Origin: Aerococcaceae bacterium zg-252
GTDB lineage: Bacteria; Bacillota; Bacilli; Lactobacillales; Aerococcaceae
Reading direction: 5' to 3'
NCBI GenBank assembly: GCA_016237705.1
Contig: CP066204.1
Span: 1,002,001 to 1,066,000 of the forward strand
Length of the DNA: 64,000 nucleotides
Shown here: piece by piece, positions 38,227 to 46,357 of the stretch
Numbering within the stretch: position 1 is the stretch's first letter
Layout: each line of letters starts with the position of its first letter
The notes under the pieces: generated by a model
What the model saw: only the letters and a program-made list of their open reading frames with translations
Databases searched by the model: none
Told to the model about the DNA's origin: nothing
Position numbers and translations under genes: made by a program

Positions 38227-39120
38227 TTATCCTTGTTTTTCAAATTTTAATGTATAGTCATGACTAATCAGACCATTTGGTGCTAAGTAATTGATACCGT
38301 ATTTTTCTGTTAATTCTCCTGTTGCCTCAACTGTATCAGCGATTCCAGCCCATGGTTCTAAGCAGACGAAACTATCTTTTTTAGGATAGGAAGACCAAAT
38401 ACCGACCAAATCCATGCCTGTTGGCGATAAGGTAATTTTCACTTGATTATCTGGGTCATTTAAAATTACATCGGTCCCTTTCGCAATGCGATAAATTTGT
38501 GCATCTTTTTTAAATGTCTTATGTAAAATTGGATTATTATCGACTGTCGCATAGCGTGCTTTTTTCAAATCAATTTGTTTACCAGCTAAAGGAATATTCA
38601 AGTAAGAACCTGCCGGTTTAAAAGTATAGCTCACATTTTGAAATTCAGGCTGCCCTTTTTCAGGACGATGATGCGATACATTAAAACCTGGGTGACCGCC
38701 TACACTATAATAGAGTGGTTCATTCGAACTTGGATTTAACACTTCATAACTAATCGATACTTTATTTTCAAATAAAATATAAGTAATTTGAAAACTAAAT
38801 TCAAAAGGATAAACTGCTAATGTGTCATCATTGCTTTTTAAATAAAAAGTTGCAGAGGTATCAGTGACGGCTTGAGTATTAAATGCCATTCTACGAGCAA
38901 ATCCATGTTGTGAAAGTTCATAAGTTTTTCCTTGATAAGTATATTTATCGTCTTTTAAAGCCCCTACGATTGGAAATAAAACTGGTGCTTGCCCAGCCCA
39001 AGAGCGTTTATTGCCTTGCCATAAAAATTCATAGCCAGTTTTATTATCTATTACTGATACCATTTCTGCCCCTAATTCACGAATCGTTAAAGTCAAATAC
39101 TCATTTTTTAACGTTATCAC
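38227..39120 (-). CDS. Aldose 1-epimerase family protein (LacX-like)
   Basis: The 297-residue protein belongs to the galactose mutarotase-like fold, LacX subgroup, which interconverts sugar anomers or sugar phosphates. Visible features are LGAEMVSVIDNKTGYEFLW, the HGFARRM motif near residue 87, SVGGHPGFNV near residue 147 and CLEPWAGIADT near 247, which carries the catalytic glutamate. The start is GTG behind GAGGAG. It follows hslU but has its own terminator, so any link to HslUV is probably transcriptional only. Confidence 0.88.
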   Translation of the reverse strand: MITLKNEYLTLTIRELGAEMVSVIDNKTGYEFLWQGNKRSWAGQAPVLFPIVGALKDDKYTYQGKTYELSQHGFARRMAFNTQAVTDTSATFYLKSNDDTLAVYPFEFSFQITYILFENKVSISYEVLNPSSNEPLYYSVGGHPGFNVSHHRPEKGQPEFQNVSYTFKPAGSYLNIPLAGKQIDLKKARYATVDNNPILHKTFKKDAQIYRIAKGTDVILNDPDNQVKITLSPTGMDLVGIWSSYPKKDSFVCLEPWAGIADTVEATGELTEKYGINYLAPNGLISHDYTLKFEKQG

Positions 39121-39185
39121 CTGTCATTCTCCTCTACAAATTTTTTATTGCGATGACTACTAAACCGATAGAAAAAATAGTTTAC

Positions 39186-40583
39186 TTATAAAATATAATG
39201 ACTTAAATCACGATTTTCGACAATCTTATCTAATCGTTGTGTCACATATTTTTCCGTAATTTGAATTTCTCCCATTTGCATTTCAGCCGATTCAAATAAT
39301 AATTCTTCTAACACAGTTTCCAAAATAGTATGTAAACGACGAGCTCCGATATTATCCGTTGTTTCATTTAATTGCACTGCATATTCTGCCATTTTATTAA
39401 TCGCAGTCTCATCAAATGTTATTGTAACTCCCTCTGTTGCGAGTAAGGCTTGATATTGTTTAATAATCGCATTTTTCGGCTCTTGTAAAATACGAACAAA
39501 ATCATCTTTCGTCAAATCATTAAGATTAACACGAATTGGGAAACGTCCTTGTAATTCTGGAATCAAATCGGACGGTTTCGATAAATGAAATGCCCCACTA
39601 CCAATAAATAAAATATGATCTGTATTGATAATACCATACTTCGTTTGCACTTGACTACCTTCGACAATCGGTAAAATATCACGTTGAACACCTTGACGGC
39701 TAACTTCACCGGCATTTTGATTTTTAGTTGCGATTTTATCCATTTCATCAATGAAAATAATCCCATTTTCTTGTGCTAATTTTAAAGCTTTTTGATGAAT
39801 ATCTTCTTGATTGACAAGACGGTCTGCTTCTTCTTCAGTAAGTAATTCAACAGCTTCCTTAACCGTCACCGTACGTTCGATTTTCTTCTTAGGCTTTAAA
39901 GCATTTAAACTTTCTTGCATATCCATCATTTGTTCCATAGCTGGATTTAAACTATTCAATTGTAGCTTTTTCTCTTCTAGCTTAATCGTCACTTCATGTT
40001 TATCCAATAAACCGTCACGAATTTGTTGGCGAATTTGACGACGTGAACTTGCTACTTCGTCCGATACAATTTCTTCCGGCTCTTCATCGACTGCCGGTTG
40101 CATCATTTTAAACATATCACCAAACATACCTAATCCATTATTAGCCGGTGCTTTCTTTTCAACTTTTTGTCCTGGTCTTAATGCTTTCGCAATCTTCTCA
40201 ATCGCTTTCGCTTGAGCTTGGTCTTTTACTAATTCATGTTGTTGTGCTTTCACGATACGGATACTATTTTCAACCAAATCACGCACCATTGATTCCACAT
40301 CACGTCCAACATAGCCGACTTCTGTATATTTGGTAGCCTCCACCTTAACAAATGGTGCTTGAGCAATCGTTGCTAAACGGCGAGCGATTTCTGTTTTACC
40401 GACCCCAGTTGGTCCAATCATTAATAAGTTTTTAGGCTTAACTTCTTCACGCATCTCATCATCTAATTTTAAACGGCGAATTCGATTGCGTAATGCAATC
40501 GCTACGGCACGTTTTGCTTCATCTTGTCCGATAATATATTTATCTAATTCTTGTACAACTGTTCTTGGTGTTAATTGATTCAT
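39186..40583 (-). CDS. hslU: HslU/ClpY, ATPase subunit of the HslUV protease
   Basis: HslU unfolds proteins and feeds them to HslV. The 465-residue AAA+ ATPase shows Walker A GPTGVGKTE near residue 60, the pore motif KYTEVGYVGRD near residue 85, Walker B GIIFIDEMDKI and the C-terminal ISHYIL-like tail (DLSHYIL) that docks in HslV. The usual internal I-domain lies about 110-240. I chose ATG 40583 because AAGGAG lies 8 bases upstream; GTG 40592 is too close to it. The binding site is part of repeat copy B. Confidence 0.95.
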   Translation of the reverse strand: MNQLTPRTVVQELDKYIIGQDEAKRAVAIALRNRIRRLKLDDEMREEVKPKNLLMIGPTGVGKTEIARRLATIAQAPFVKVEATKYTEVGYVGRDVESMVRDLVENSIRIVKAQQHELVKDQAQAKAIEKIAKALRPGQKVEKKAPANNGLGMFGDMFKMMQPAVDEEPEEIVSDEVASSRRQIRQQIRDGLLDKHEVTIKLEEKKLQLNSLNPAMEQMMDMQESLNALKPKKKIERTVTVKEAVELLTEEEADRLVNQEDIHQKALKLAQENGIIFIDEMDKIATKNQNAGEVSRQGVQRDILPIVEGSQVQTKYGIINTDHILFIGSGAFHLSKPSDLIPELQGRFPIRVNLNDLTKDDFVRILQEPKNAIIKQYQALLATEGVTITFDETAINKMAEYAVQLNETTDNIGARRLHTILETVLEELLFESAEMQMGEIQITEKYVTQRLDKIVENRDLSHYIL

Positions 40584-40592
40584 ATTCTTCAC

Positions 40593-40714
40593 TCCTTATT
40601 CTGGTTCGTTCGGCTTGGCTTGACATCCACTTCAAAAGTCCACTCTGTGCGTTGTAACGCACGCCGTTGACTTTCTCCAGTGATTCAAGCCATAGCAGCC
40701 TCACTCACACTATG
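40593..40714 (-). repeat. Structured intergenic repeat, copy B
   Basis: This is the second copy of the element at 6405-6527. The outer stem TGGCTTGA/TCAAGCCA is at 40616-40623 and 40685-40692. The middle stem is AAAGTC/GACTTT. The inner hairpin GTGCGTT/AACGCAC is perfect (40647-40653, 40656-40662), although its sequence differs completely from the other copies. The minus-strand 3' end again supplies AATAAGGAG, here the hslU binding site. Confidence 0.75.
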
Positions 40715-40796
40715 TTTTATTCTAGTTCCAATGAGTTGAAATGTCGTTCGTTTTGGATAATTCCTTTATGCGTTTCTCATACGCACTCACTATGCT

Positions 40797-41321
40797 TTAC
40801 GCTTCTTCGACAATAATTTGGTCATTGGTGAAAACATCAATTTCTCCGGCGATTTTTAATGCTTGATACGCAATATCTTTTGCAGTTAAATCACTTTCTT
40901 GACGGACTAATGCACGAGCAGCCGCTAATGCAAAATTGCCACCCGAACCAATCGTTAAAACACCGTCATCTGGTTCAATGACCTCACCAGTACCACTCAC
41001 TAATAACATTGTTTCTTTATTCATAACAATTAATAAGGCTTCTAACTTTTGCAAACCTCTATCAGTACGCCATTGTTTCGCAACTTCAACTGCTGCTCTC
41101 GTCAACTGACCTTGATGTGCTTGTAATTTTTCTTCAAACATTTCAGATAGCGTAATCGCATCAGCAACCCCACCAGCAAACCCAATCACCACTTGATTCT
41201 TAAAAATGCGGCGTAATTTACGAGCACTGCCTTTCATAATTACTTTTTCGCCCATTGTTACTTGACCGTCACCAGCCATTGCTAATTGATTGCCTTTTTT
41301 AACAGCACATATTGTTGTCAT
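40797..41321 (-). CDS. hslV: HslV/ClpQ, protease subunit
   Basis: HslV is the proteasome-like peptidase chamber that partners HslU. The 174-residue protein starts [22 protein letters not shown]; after Met removal the N-terminal threonine is the nucleophile. Conserved [18 protein letters not shown] and [15 protein letters not shown] are present. ATG 41321 is favoured by AAGGAAG and by the family N-terminus over the longer frame to 41372. The order xerC-hslV-hslU matches codV-clpQ-clpY of Bacillus, but codY is absent here. Confidence 0.94.
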   Translation of the reverse strand: MTTICAVKKGNQLAMAGDGQVTMGEKVIMKGSARKLRRIFKNQVVIGFAGGVADAITLSEMFEEKLQAHQGQLTRAAVEVAKQWRTDRGLQKLEALLIVMNKETMLLVSGTGEVIEPDDGVLTIGSGGNFALAAARALVRQESDLTAKDIAYQALKIAGEIDVFTNDQIIVEEA

Positions 41322-41334
41322 TTTATTCTTCCTT

Positions 41335-42243
41335 TCATTCTTTCGTTTTTCGTATTGCACGTGGATGTGCATTTAAGTAAGTTTCTCTCATTTGTTGCGT
41401 TGATAAATGCGTGTAAATTTGGGTCGAACTCAAATTTTCATGTCCCAACATCTCTTGCACACTTCGCATATCAGCCCCATTATTTAATAAGTGCGTAGCA
41501 AATGTATGTCGTAGTTTATGTGGATACATCGAAACATGCAAGCCAGCAGCTTGTTTGAGTGATTCCAAAATTTTTCGTACTTGCTCACTCCTGAGTGGCT
41601 GCCCTTTTTCAGTAATAAACAAGTGTCCAATATTATCTTGCGTTAAATAGCGTGGTCGCCACTCTTTTACATACAACTTAATCGCAGCATTCGCACTATC
41701 GCTCATCGGCACAATGCGTTCTTTGTTACCTTTACCGATGACTCGTATCATTTGAACGGATTGATTTACTTGTTTTAATTGCAAGTGACATAACTCACTG
41801 ACACGCAACCCCGAACCATATAATAGTTCTAAAATCGCTCGGTCTCTTACAATAGTGTCAGTATCCAATTGATAGGCAGTATCCAATAATTGTGTCATCT
41901 CTTCTTCGTAGAAAAATTCTGGTAAACGTTGCTTTTTGCTCTTATAATGAATTAATTCCAATGGATTATAATCAATCGCATCTTCTCTCATCGCATATTT
42001 GAAAAAGGAACGTAAACTTGATAGTTTTCGAGCAATAGTATTTGAACTAAGCTGTAATTCATTCATTCTCGCAAGATATAGACGCATATCTTGATAATCA
42101 ATTAAATGGATACTAGTATCACCTGTCTGCTCGAGAAATTGATAAAAATCGTATAAATCTTTTCGATATGCCGTCACAGTATGGTCAGAGTATCGGCGTT
42201 CATTTGTCAGATAATCAATAAATGATTCAATTAACTGTTCCAT
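41335..42243 (-). CDS. xerC: Tyrosine recombinase XerC
   Basis: XerC resolves chromosome dimers at dif with XerD. The 302-residue protein has an N-terminal SAM-like DNA-binding domain and the catalytic set: arginine in [23 protein letters not shown], then [16 protein letters not shown] with the tyrosine nucleophile. It is 13 bases upstream of hslV, the housekeeping context, so it is not the prophage integrase. It starts at ATG 42243 behind AAAGGAG. Confidence 0.93.
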   Translation of the reverse strand: MEQLIESFIDYLTNERRYSDHTVTAYRKDLYDFYQFLEQTGDTSIHLIDYQDMRLYLARMNELQLSSNTIARKLSSLRSFFKYAMREDAIDYNPLELIHYKSKKQRLPEFFYEEEMTQLLDTAYQLDTDTIVRDRAILELLYGSGLRVSELCHLQLKQVNQSVQMIRVIGKGNKERIVPMSDSANAAIKLYVKEWRPRYLTQDNIGHLFITEKGQPLRSEQVRKILESLKQAAGLHVSMYPHKLRHTFATHLLNNGADMRSVQEMLGHENLSSTQIYTHLSTQQMRETYLNAHPRAIRKTKE

Positions 42244-42302
42244 TGTTACGTCACTCCTTTTCTCACTTGGGCAAAATGCTCTCGCTCACACTATGTTGTA
42301 TT

Positions 42303-42415
42303 CAGGCTCGTTCGAGCTGCCTTGACGTCCACTTCGTAAAATGCTAGGAGTGCTCGTGCACTCCGTCGCTTTTTTCTCCAGTGATTCAAGGCAAAACGCT
42401 CTCACTCACACTATA
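42303..42415 (-). repeat. Structured intergenic repeat, copy C
   Basis: This third copy has outer stem TGCCTTGA/TCAAGGCA (42318-42325, 42386-42393), with a G-C to C-G swap on both sides relative to copies A and B. The inner hairpin GGAGTGC/GCACTCC is perfect (42347-42353, 42358-42364). An extra partial unit, CTCGCTCACACTATGT, follows at 42281-42296 before xerC, and the binding site of xerC lies outside the element. Confidence 0.75.
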
Positions 42416-42817
42416 TTGTATTATACATCAAGTTTGGTCAAAATTCCATAAAACTGAATTTCTACGCTCATTCAGCAATACTTTTCTTCTTGTTTCACCA
42501 TAAGCATTCATTCTTATTATTGAATTAAATCCTTATTACTAATGCCTCCACACTCGTCGCATTCTAATATTTCCCAAACATTGCTTTAATCACGATTTGG
42601 AAATGTTTTTCAGTGGAAATACAAGATATAACATCATGAAGCCTTTGAGATGTAACATAGATACAAAAAAAGGCTCGTACTTTCAATTTAAAACTGAAAA
42701 TACAAAGCCCTAAGTAATAAGCAGTTCACACGTCACTGCTGTACACATTTTTTCTAAAATTCTAAATAGTAATTCCTAGTCTAAACTTCAATTCTTAAAA
42801 AAGTCACATCTGTTTTA
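42416..42817. other. Intergenic region right of xerC
   Basis: This 400-bp stretch separates the housekeeping xerC region from the glycoside island. I see no ORF of substance. A long hairpin at 42672-42709 serves as a terminator; the rest is plain AT-rich sequence. Confidence 0.6.
42664..42709 (-). terminator. Terminator of the glycoside operon
   Basis: GGCT plus GTACTTTCA (42672-42685) pairs with TGAAAATAC plus AGCC (42695-42709), with a bulge and one G-U pair. The minus-strand tail is TTTTTTTG. It lies about 110 bases after the last island gene. Confidence 0.7.
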
Positions 42818-44395
42818 CTATAGTGAGATTCTTACTGGCATTGCAGGAATTTTTGCACTATTGTAGAGATTGACCCGATACCAACCGGTGCAACCCAGTT
42901 CTGCGGTGATATATGAAATGTTCTGAATAGGTAACCCCTCCAGAATAACAGTATCTCCTTGAGCTTTTGCTGTTATTTCTTCCATATTCAAGTATCCAGC
43001 ATTTGTCAGAAGTCTTAGACCTCCCAGCTTATTAGGGGATATTTCGACTCCATCAGGAGTATTCCCAGCAAGATATAGCCCATCGCCAGTATTTTCAAAA
43101 TGCATAATCAGCTTTTCATCAAACTTTTCTAGCCTGGTCAGCGTTGGAGCTTCACATAAAATATCCTCCCCATAAACCTTCGCCATAGCTTGCAACGCTA
43201 GTCGGTAACCCACTGGCTGCTTTTTCTTTGGGTGAATATCCCACTCCATGCCAATATCTGAGATAACTGCCATACCAGTACCAGAAACGGTCTGAGATAC
43301 TAGATGCTGTGCCTTTCGAATAGTGACATAAGATTCGCCTACGCACTGCATCCATTGACCGAAAGGTGCCAACTGAACGAATAGAAACGGTAATTCATCC
43401 TGCCAAAGGTGACGAAAGCAGCGTATCAATGCCGGGAACAATGTTTCGTAAAGCTCAGGGTGTTTGTCCCCATCCGACTCTCCTTGATAAAATAAGAACC
43501 CTCGAATTCCATAAGGAGCAACCTGACACAGCATGCTTTCATATAGACCACAAGGCCTTGTCTCGATTTTTGGTCCAATCACTGGCATTTGTGCAGAAAA
43601 ATCGAAGGTACTCATATCAATTTCCTGTCCAGTAAGGGTCTTGATAATTTCTGAAAAAGGCATTCCCTGCATCAGCATATCAGAGACGGTATCCATAAAT
43701 GGATCTACCTTCCAAGAAGCGGGATTGATTTCAAATTCGGCATTATAGCTTGCTAAATCCAAATTGGCAATAGCTTTTTGATATTCATCTAGATATATCT
43801 GTCCGCCTCCTTCACGAATCGCTTCCTCGCTCATCCAGGCACAAGCGGGGGTACCGCCCCAATTACAGCCTATAATCCCCACAGGGCAATCATACTTCAC
43901 TTGAATTTCCTTGGCAAAGTAGTACCCCACAGCGGAAAACCATTTTAAATCCTCCGGGATAGCTTTTCTCCACTGAGCAAAATTCTTTCCGTAATCAGCC
44001 TCGTCAATTTGTCCTAGATAAGAAACCTCAGGATAGTCAAAAAAACGGATATTATGATTAGTACAGGTCTCTTTTTCTACAGGAAAATCTGCGTCATATC
44101 GCATGAAAAACTCCATGTTGGACTGTCCAGCAGCAAGCCAGACTTCACCTACTTGAACGTCTTTCCATTCTATAACCTCATTTCCTGCGCTAATAACAAC
44201 GATTTCAGAAAAAGAAGTATGTAGCGGTGCCAAAGTGACGCACCACTTACCACTATCATCGGCAATGTCGCTCGCTGTCTGCCCTTGAATCGTAATGGCA
44301 ACCGTCGCTCCAGGCTCTGATTCGCCCCAAATTGAAATATTCTTCTCCCGCTGTAAAATCATATGATTTTGAAATAGTATTGCTGGTTTTATCAT
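42818..44395 (-). CDS. SGNH-type acetylesterase (sialate O-acetylesterase family)
   Basis: The 525-residue protein has the catalytic serine motif in WLAAGQSNMEFFMRYD near residue 90, followed by GCNWGGTPACAWM, FYQGESDG near residue 303, and HPKKKQPVGYRLA near residue 393. The family removes acetyl groups from sialic acid or plant polysaccharides. No signal peptide is seen, so it would act inside the cell on imported glycosides. With GH1, GH3 and a sugar symporter next to it, deacetylation of a plant or mucin oligosaccharide is likely. Its GC content looks higher than that of neighbouring core genes. Confidence 0.82.
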   Translation of the reverse strand: MIKPAILFQNHMILQREKNISIWGESEPGATVAITIQGQTASDIADDSGKWCVTLAPLHTSFSEIVVISAGNEVIEWKDVQVGEVWLAAGQSNMEFFMRYDADFPVEKETCTNHNIRFFDYPEVSYLGQIDEADYGKNFAQWRKAIPEDLKWFSAVGYYFAKEIQVKYDCPVGIIGCNWGGTPACAWMSEEAIREGGGQIYLDEYQKAIANLDLASYNAEFEINPASWKVDPFMDTVSDMLMQGMPFSEIIKTLTGQEIDMSTFDFSAQMPVIGPKIETRPCGLYESMLCQVAPYGIRGFLFYQGESDGDKHPELYETLFPALIRCFRHLWQDELPFLFVQLAPFGQWMQCVGESYVTIRKAQHLVSQTVSGTGMAVISDIGMEWDIHPKKKQPVGYRLALQAMAKVYGEDILCEAPTLTRLEKFDEKLIMHFENTGDGLYLAGNTPDGVEISPNKLGGLRLLTNAGYLNMEEITAKAQGDTVILEGLPIQNISYITAELGCTGWYRVNLYNSAKIPAMPVRISL

Positions 44396-44545
44396 TTTAT
44401 TCTCACTCCGTATGATGTTAGATTGAGGGGGAAAAGTCGTAAATTCTAAAAAATCGAAGGATAAGATTGTTGTTAAATTAGCATCTTTAATTCCAGTTGT
44501 TAAAATTTATGGACTTTTTGCCCTGTCCCAATCTAATATTAAAAA

Positions 44546-45841
44546 TTACATACTCAACAAACTTCCGAGATAGCCAAGACTTTCCTTTGGAGAACGTTCC
44601 ATTGTATCACGATTTACAGAAACAAGACCAAACTGCATCTGATACCCCATTTGCCACTCGAAATTATCTAAAAGGCTCCAATAGAAATAGCCTTTCACTG
44701 GAATTCCATCCTCAATACAATGAACCACTCCATCTGTGGCAGTCTGAATAAAATTCATTCTACGGGAATCATCAGCGCTAGCAATACCATTTTCCGTAAC
44801 AATCAAATTACCCTTGAAATCTTTTGCTACAGCACGAATAACATTCTCCAACCCTTGAGGATAATACTCATACCCCATTTGAGTACGCTCAGCATTCTCT
44901 GGAACTCCCAAATCTTCGTCAGGTCCAACTAAGGTACGAGTATAGTTTTGCACGCCAAGAAAATCATCATCTTGAATGAATGGTACATAGTGAGTAAATT
45001 CTTCTTCCCATTCTGCTTTGGCAAGCGCCTCTCCGCCATCCACGGGTTGAAAATCATGAAGACTTAATGTAAGTCCCACTTGAATATTTGGATACATAGA
45101 CTTTATAACTTTTTTTGCAGCCTGGTGGCATTGCATGGTCAACATGTCACTATGCTCACTTCCTCCAAGATTAAAGCAATGTGGCTGAGAAGTTCCAAAT
45201 ATCGCCTCGTTCTCATCTGCTTGAAATTTCATATTTTCCATCATTGCCTCTAAATTTAATCCCATTTGAATTTTACCATCATCCTGACCAGATGTAGCTG
45301 CTTCTGCTGCCTGCTGCATCATCTTCATATATTGACGAGAAATCGCAGCAACCTGAAGTCCCATATTAGCTTCATTGATGGTGCATACATAAGTAAGTTC
45401 ACTACCTAGTGATTTTATGACATAGGTAACATATTTTTCAAAATCCTCAACAATCGTATCAGCCTCCCAACCACCTTTACGAATAATCCAAATAGGAGAA
45501 GAAAAATGGAATAATGTTACTACTGGTTCCAATCCATTTTCACGGCATGTCTGAATTACATTACGATAATGGTCAATTACATTATCATCAAATACACCTT
45601 CCTCCGGTTGAATTCGAGCCCATTCAATAGAGAATCGATACGCGTTGAGTCCCGCATTCTTCATTAGTTTAATATCTTCAGCATAGCGATTATAATGATC
45701 ACAGGCAATACCACTTCTTTCTTTATACGTAGAATGTGGCATTTGTTCCTGTGCCCAACAATCAGAATTTGTATTATTACCTTCCACCTGATGAGCTGCA
45801 GTAGCAGCACCTAATAGAAAGTTTTTAGGAAATTTTGACAT
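44546..45841 (-). CDS. Glycoside hydrolase family 1 (beta-glucosidase-like)
   Basis: This 431-residue cytoplasmic GH1 enzyme should cleave beta-linked (possibly phosphorylated) disaccharides. It begins FPKNFLLGAATAAHQVEGN. The acid/base glutamate is in CTINEANMG near residue 164, with NEA in place of the usual NEP. The nucleophile is in LIVTENGIAS near residue 349. YFYWSLLDNFEWQMGYQMQFG near the end is the aglycone/phosphate-site region. The GPH symporter in the operon suggests unphosphorylated substrates. Confidence 0.87.
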   Translation of the reverse strand: MSKFPKNFLLGAATAAHQVEGNNTNSDCWAQEQMPHSTYKERSGIACDHYNRYAEDIKLMKNAGLNAYRFSIEWARIQPEEGVFDDNVIDHYRNVIQTCRENGLEPVVTLFHFSSPIWIIRKGGWEADTIVEDFEKYVTYVIKSLGSELTYVCTINEANMGLQVAAISRQYMKMMQQAAEAATSGQDDGKIQMGLNLEAMMENMKFQADENEAIFGTSQPHCFNLGGSEHSDMLTMQCHQAAKKVIKSMYPNIQVGLTLSLHDFQPVDGGEALAKAEWEEEFTHYVPFIQDDDFLGVQNYTRTLVGPDEDLGVPENAERTQMGYEYYPQGLENVIRAVAKDFKGNLIVTENGIASADDSRRMNFIQTATDGVVHCIEDGIPVKGYFYWSLLDNFEWQMGYQMQFGLVSVNRDTMERSPKESLGYLGSLLSM

Positions 45842-45879
45842 AATTATTTACTCCTTTTTATAATTTTCATAACATTTAA

Positions 45880-46293
45880 TTACTCTGTCACTTCAAACTC
45901 TGCCTTCAAATCTGCAGTGCTGTCACTTCCAACCCACAGCTCAAAGGTTGCTGCATCCTGTACATAACATTGTTTTGCTGTACTATAATACTTAAGTTCT
46001 TGTGAACCTATACTAAAAGTGACTGTATCTGTCTTACCACTAGGAATCATCACTTTTTAAATCCTTTAAGTTCTCTACTCGGGCGTGTGTCACTTCCCCA
46101 ACGTTGATGTTCTACCTCTCTACCGTCTCTCGCAGAAGTGTTTTTCACCTATATTGACCATCTGTTCCAGCCCCCATACCTGAGTCAACTGTGCGAGTTT
46201 ATCCTTAACGCTCATTCTATTTAACAGATCGTTAGTTCGTTCTTCAACAGTAAGATTTGGATTTTTATAAGCAATATATTCCTTATCAGCCAT
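45880..46293 (-). pseudogene. Remnant of a second GH3 beta-glucosidase (internal deletion plus frameshift)
   Basis: Between GH1 and the intact GH3 lie two ends of another GH3 gene. The 5' piece starts at ATG 46293 behind AAGGAG (MADKEYIAYKNPNLTVEER, then LLNRMSVKDKLAQLTQVWG) and meets a stop after 57 codons. The 3' piece reads DTRPSRELKGFKK, loses frame by one base at 46056-46060, and resumes VMIPSGKTDTVTFSIGSQEL through FELWVGSDS to the end FEVTE. This is the C-terminal FnIII-like domain of GH3. The catalytic middle, roughly 600 codons, is gone. Confidence 0.82.
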
Positions 46294-46357
46294 TATTTTA
46301 TCTCCTTATATCCCTCTAAATATTTATGACATTTTAAAAATTGGATTTTAACAATTG

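Noticed and set aside
41335-42243. Tyrosine recombinase as a prophage or island integrase
   Set aside because: Its place directly before hslV-hslU is the housekeeping codV/xerC context.
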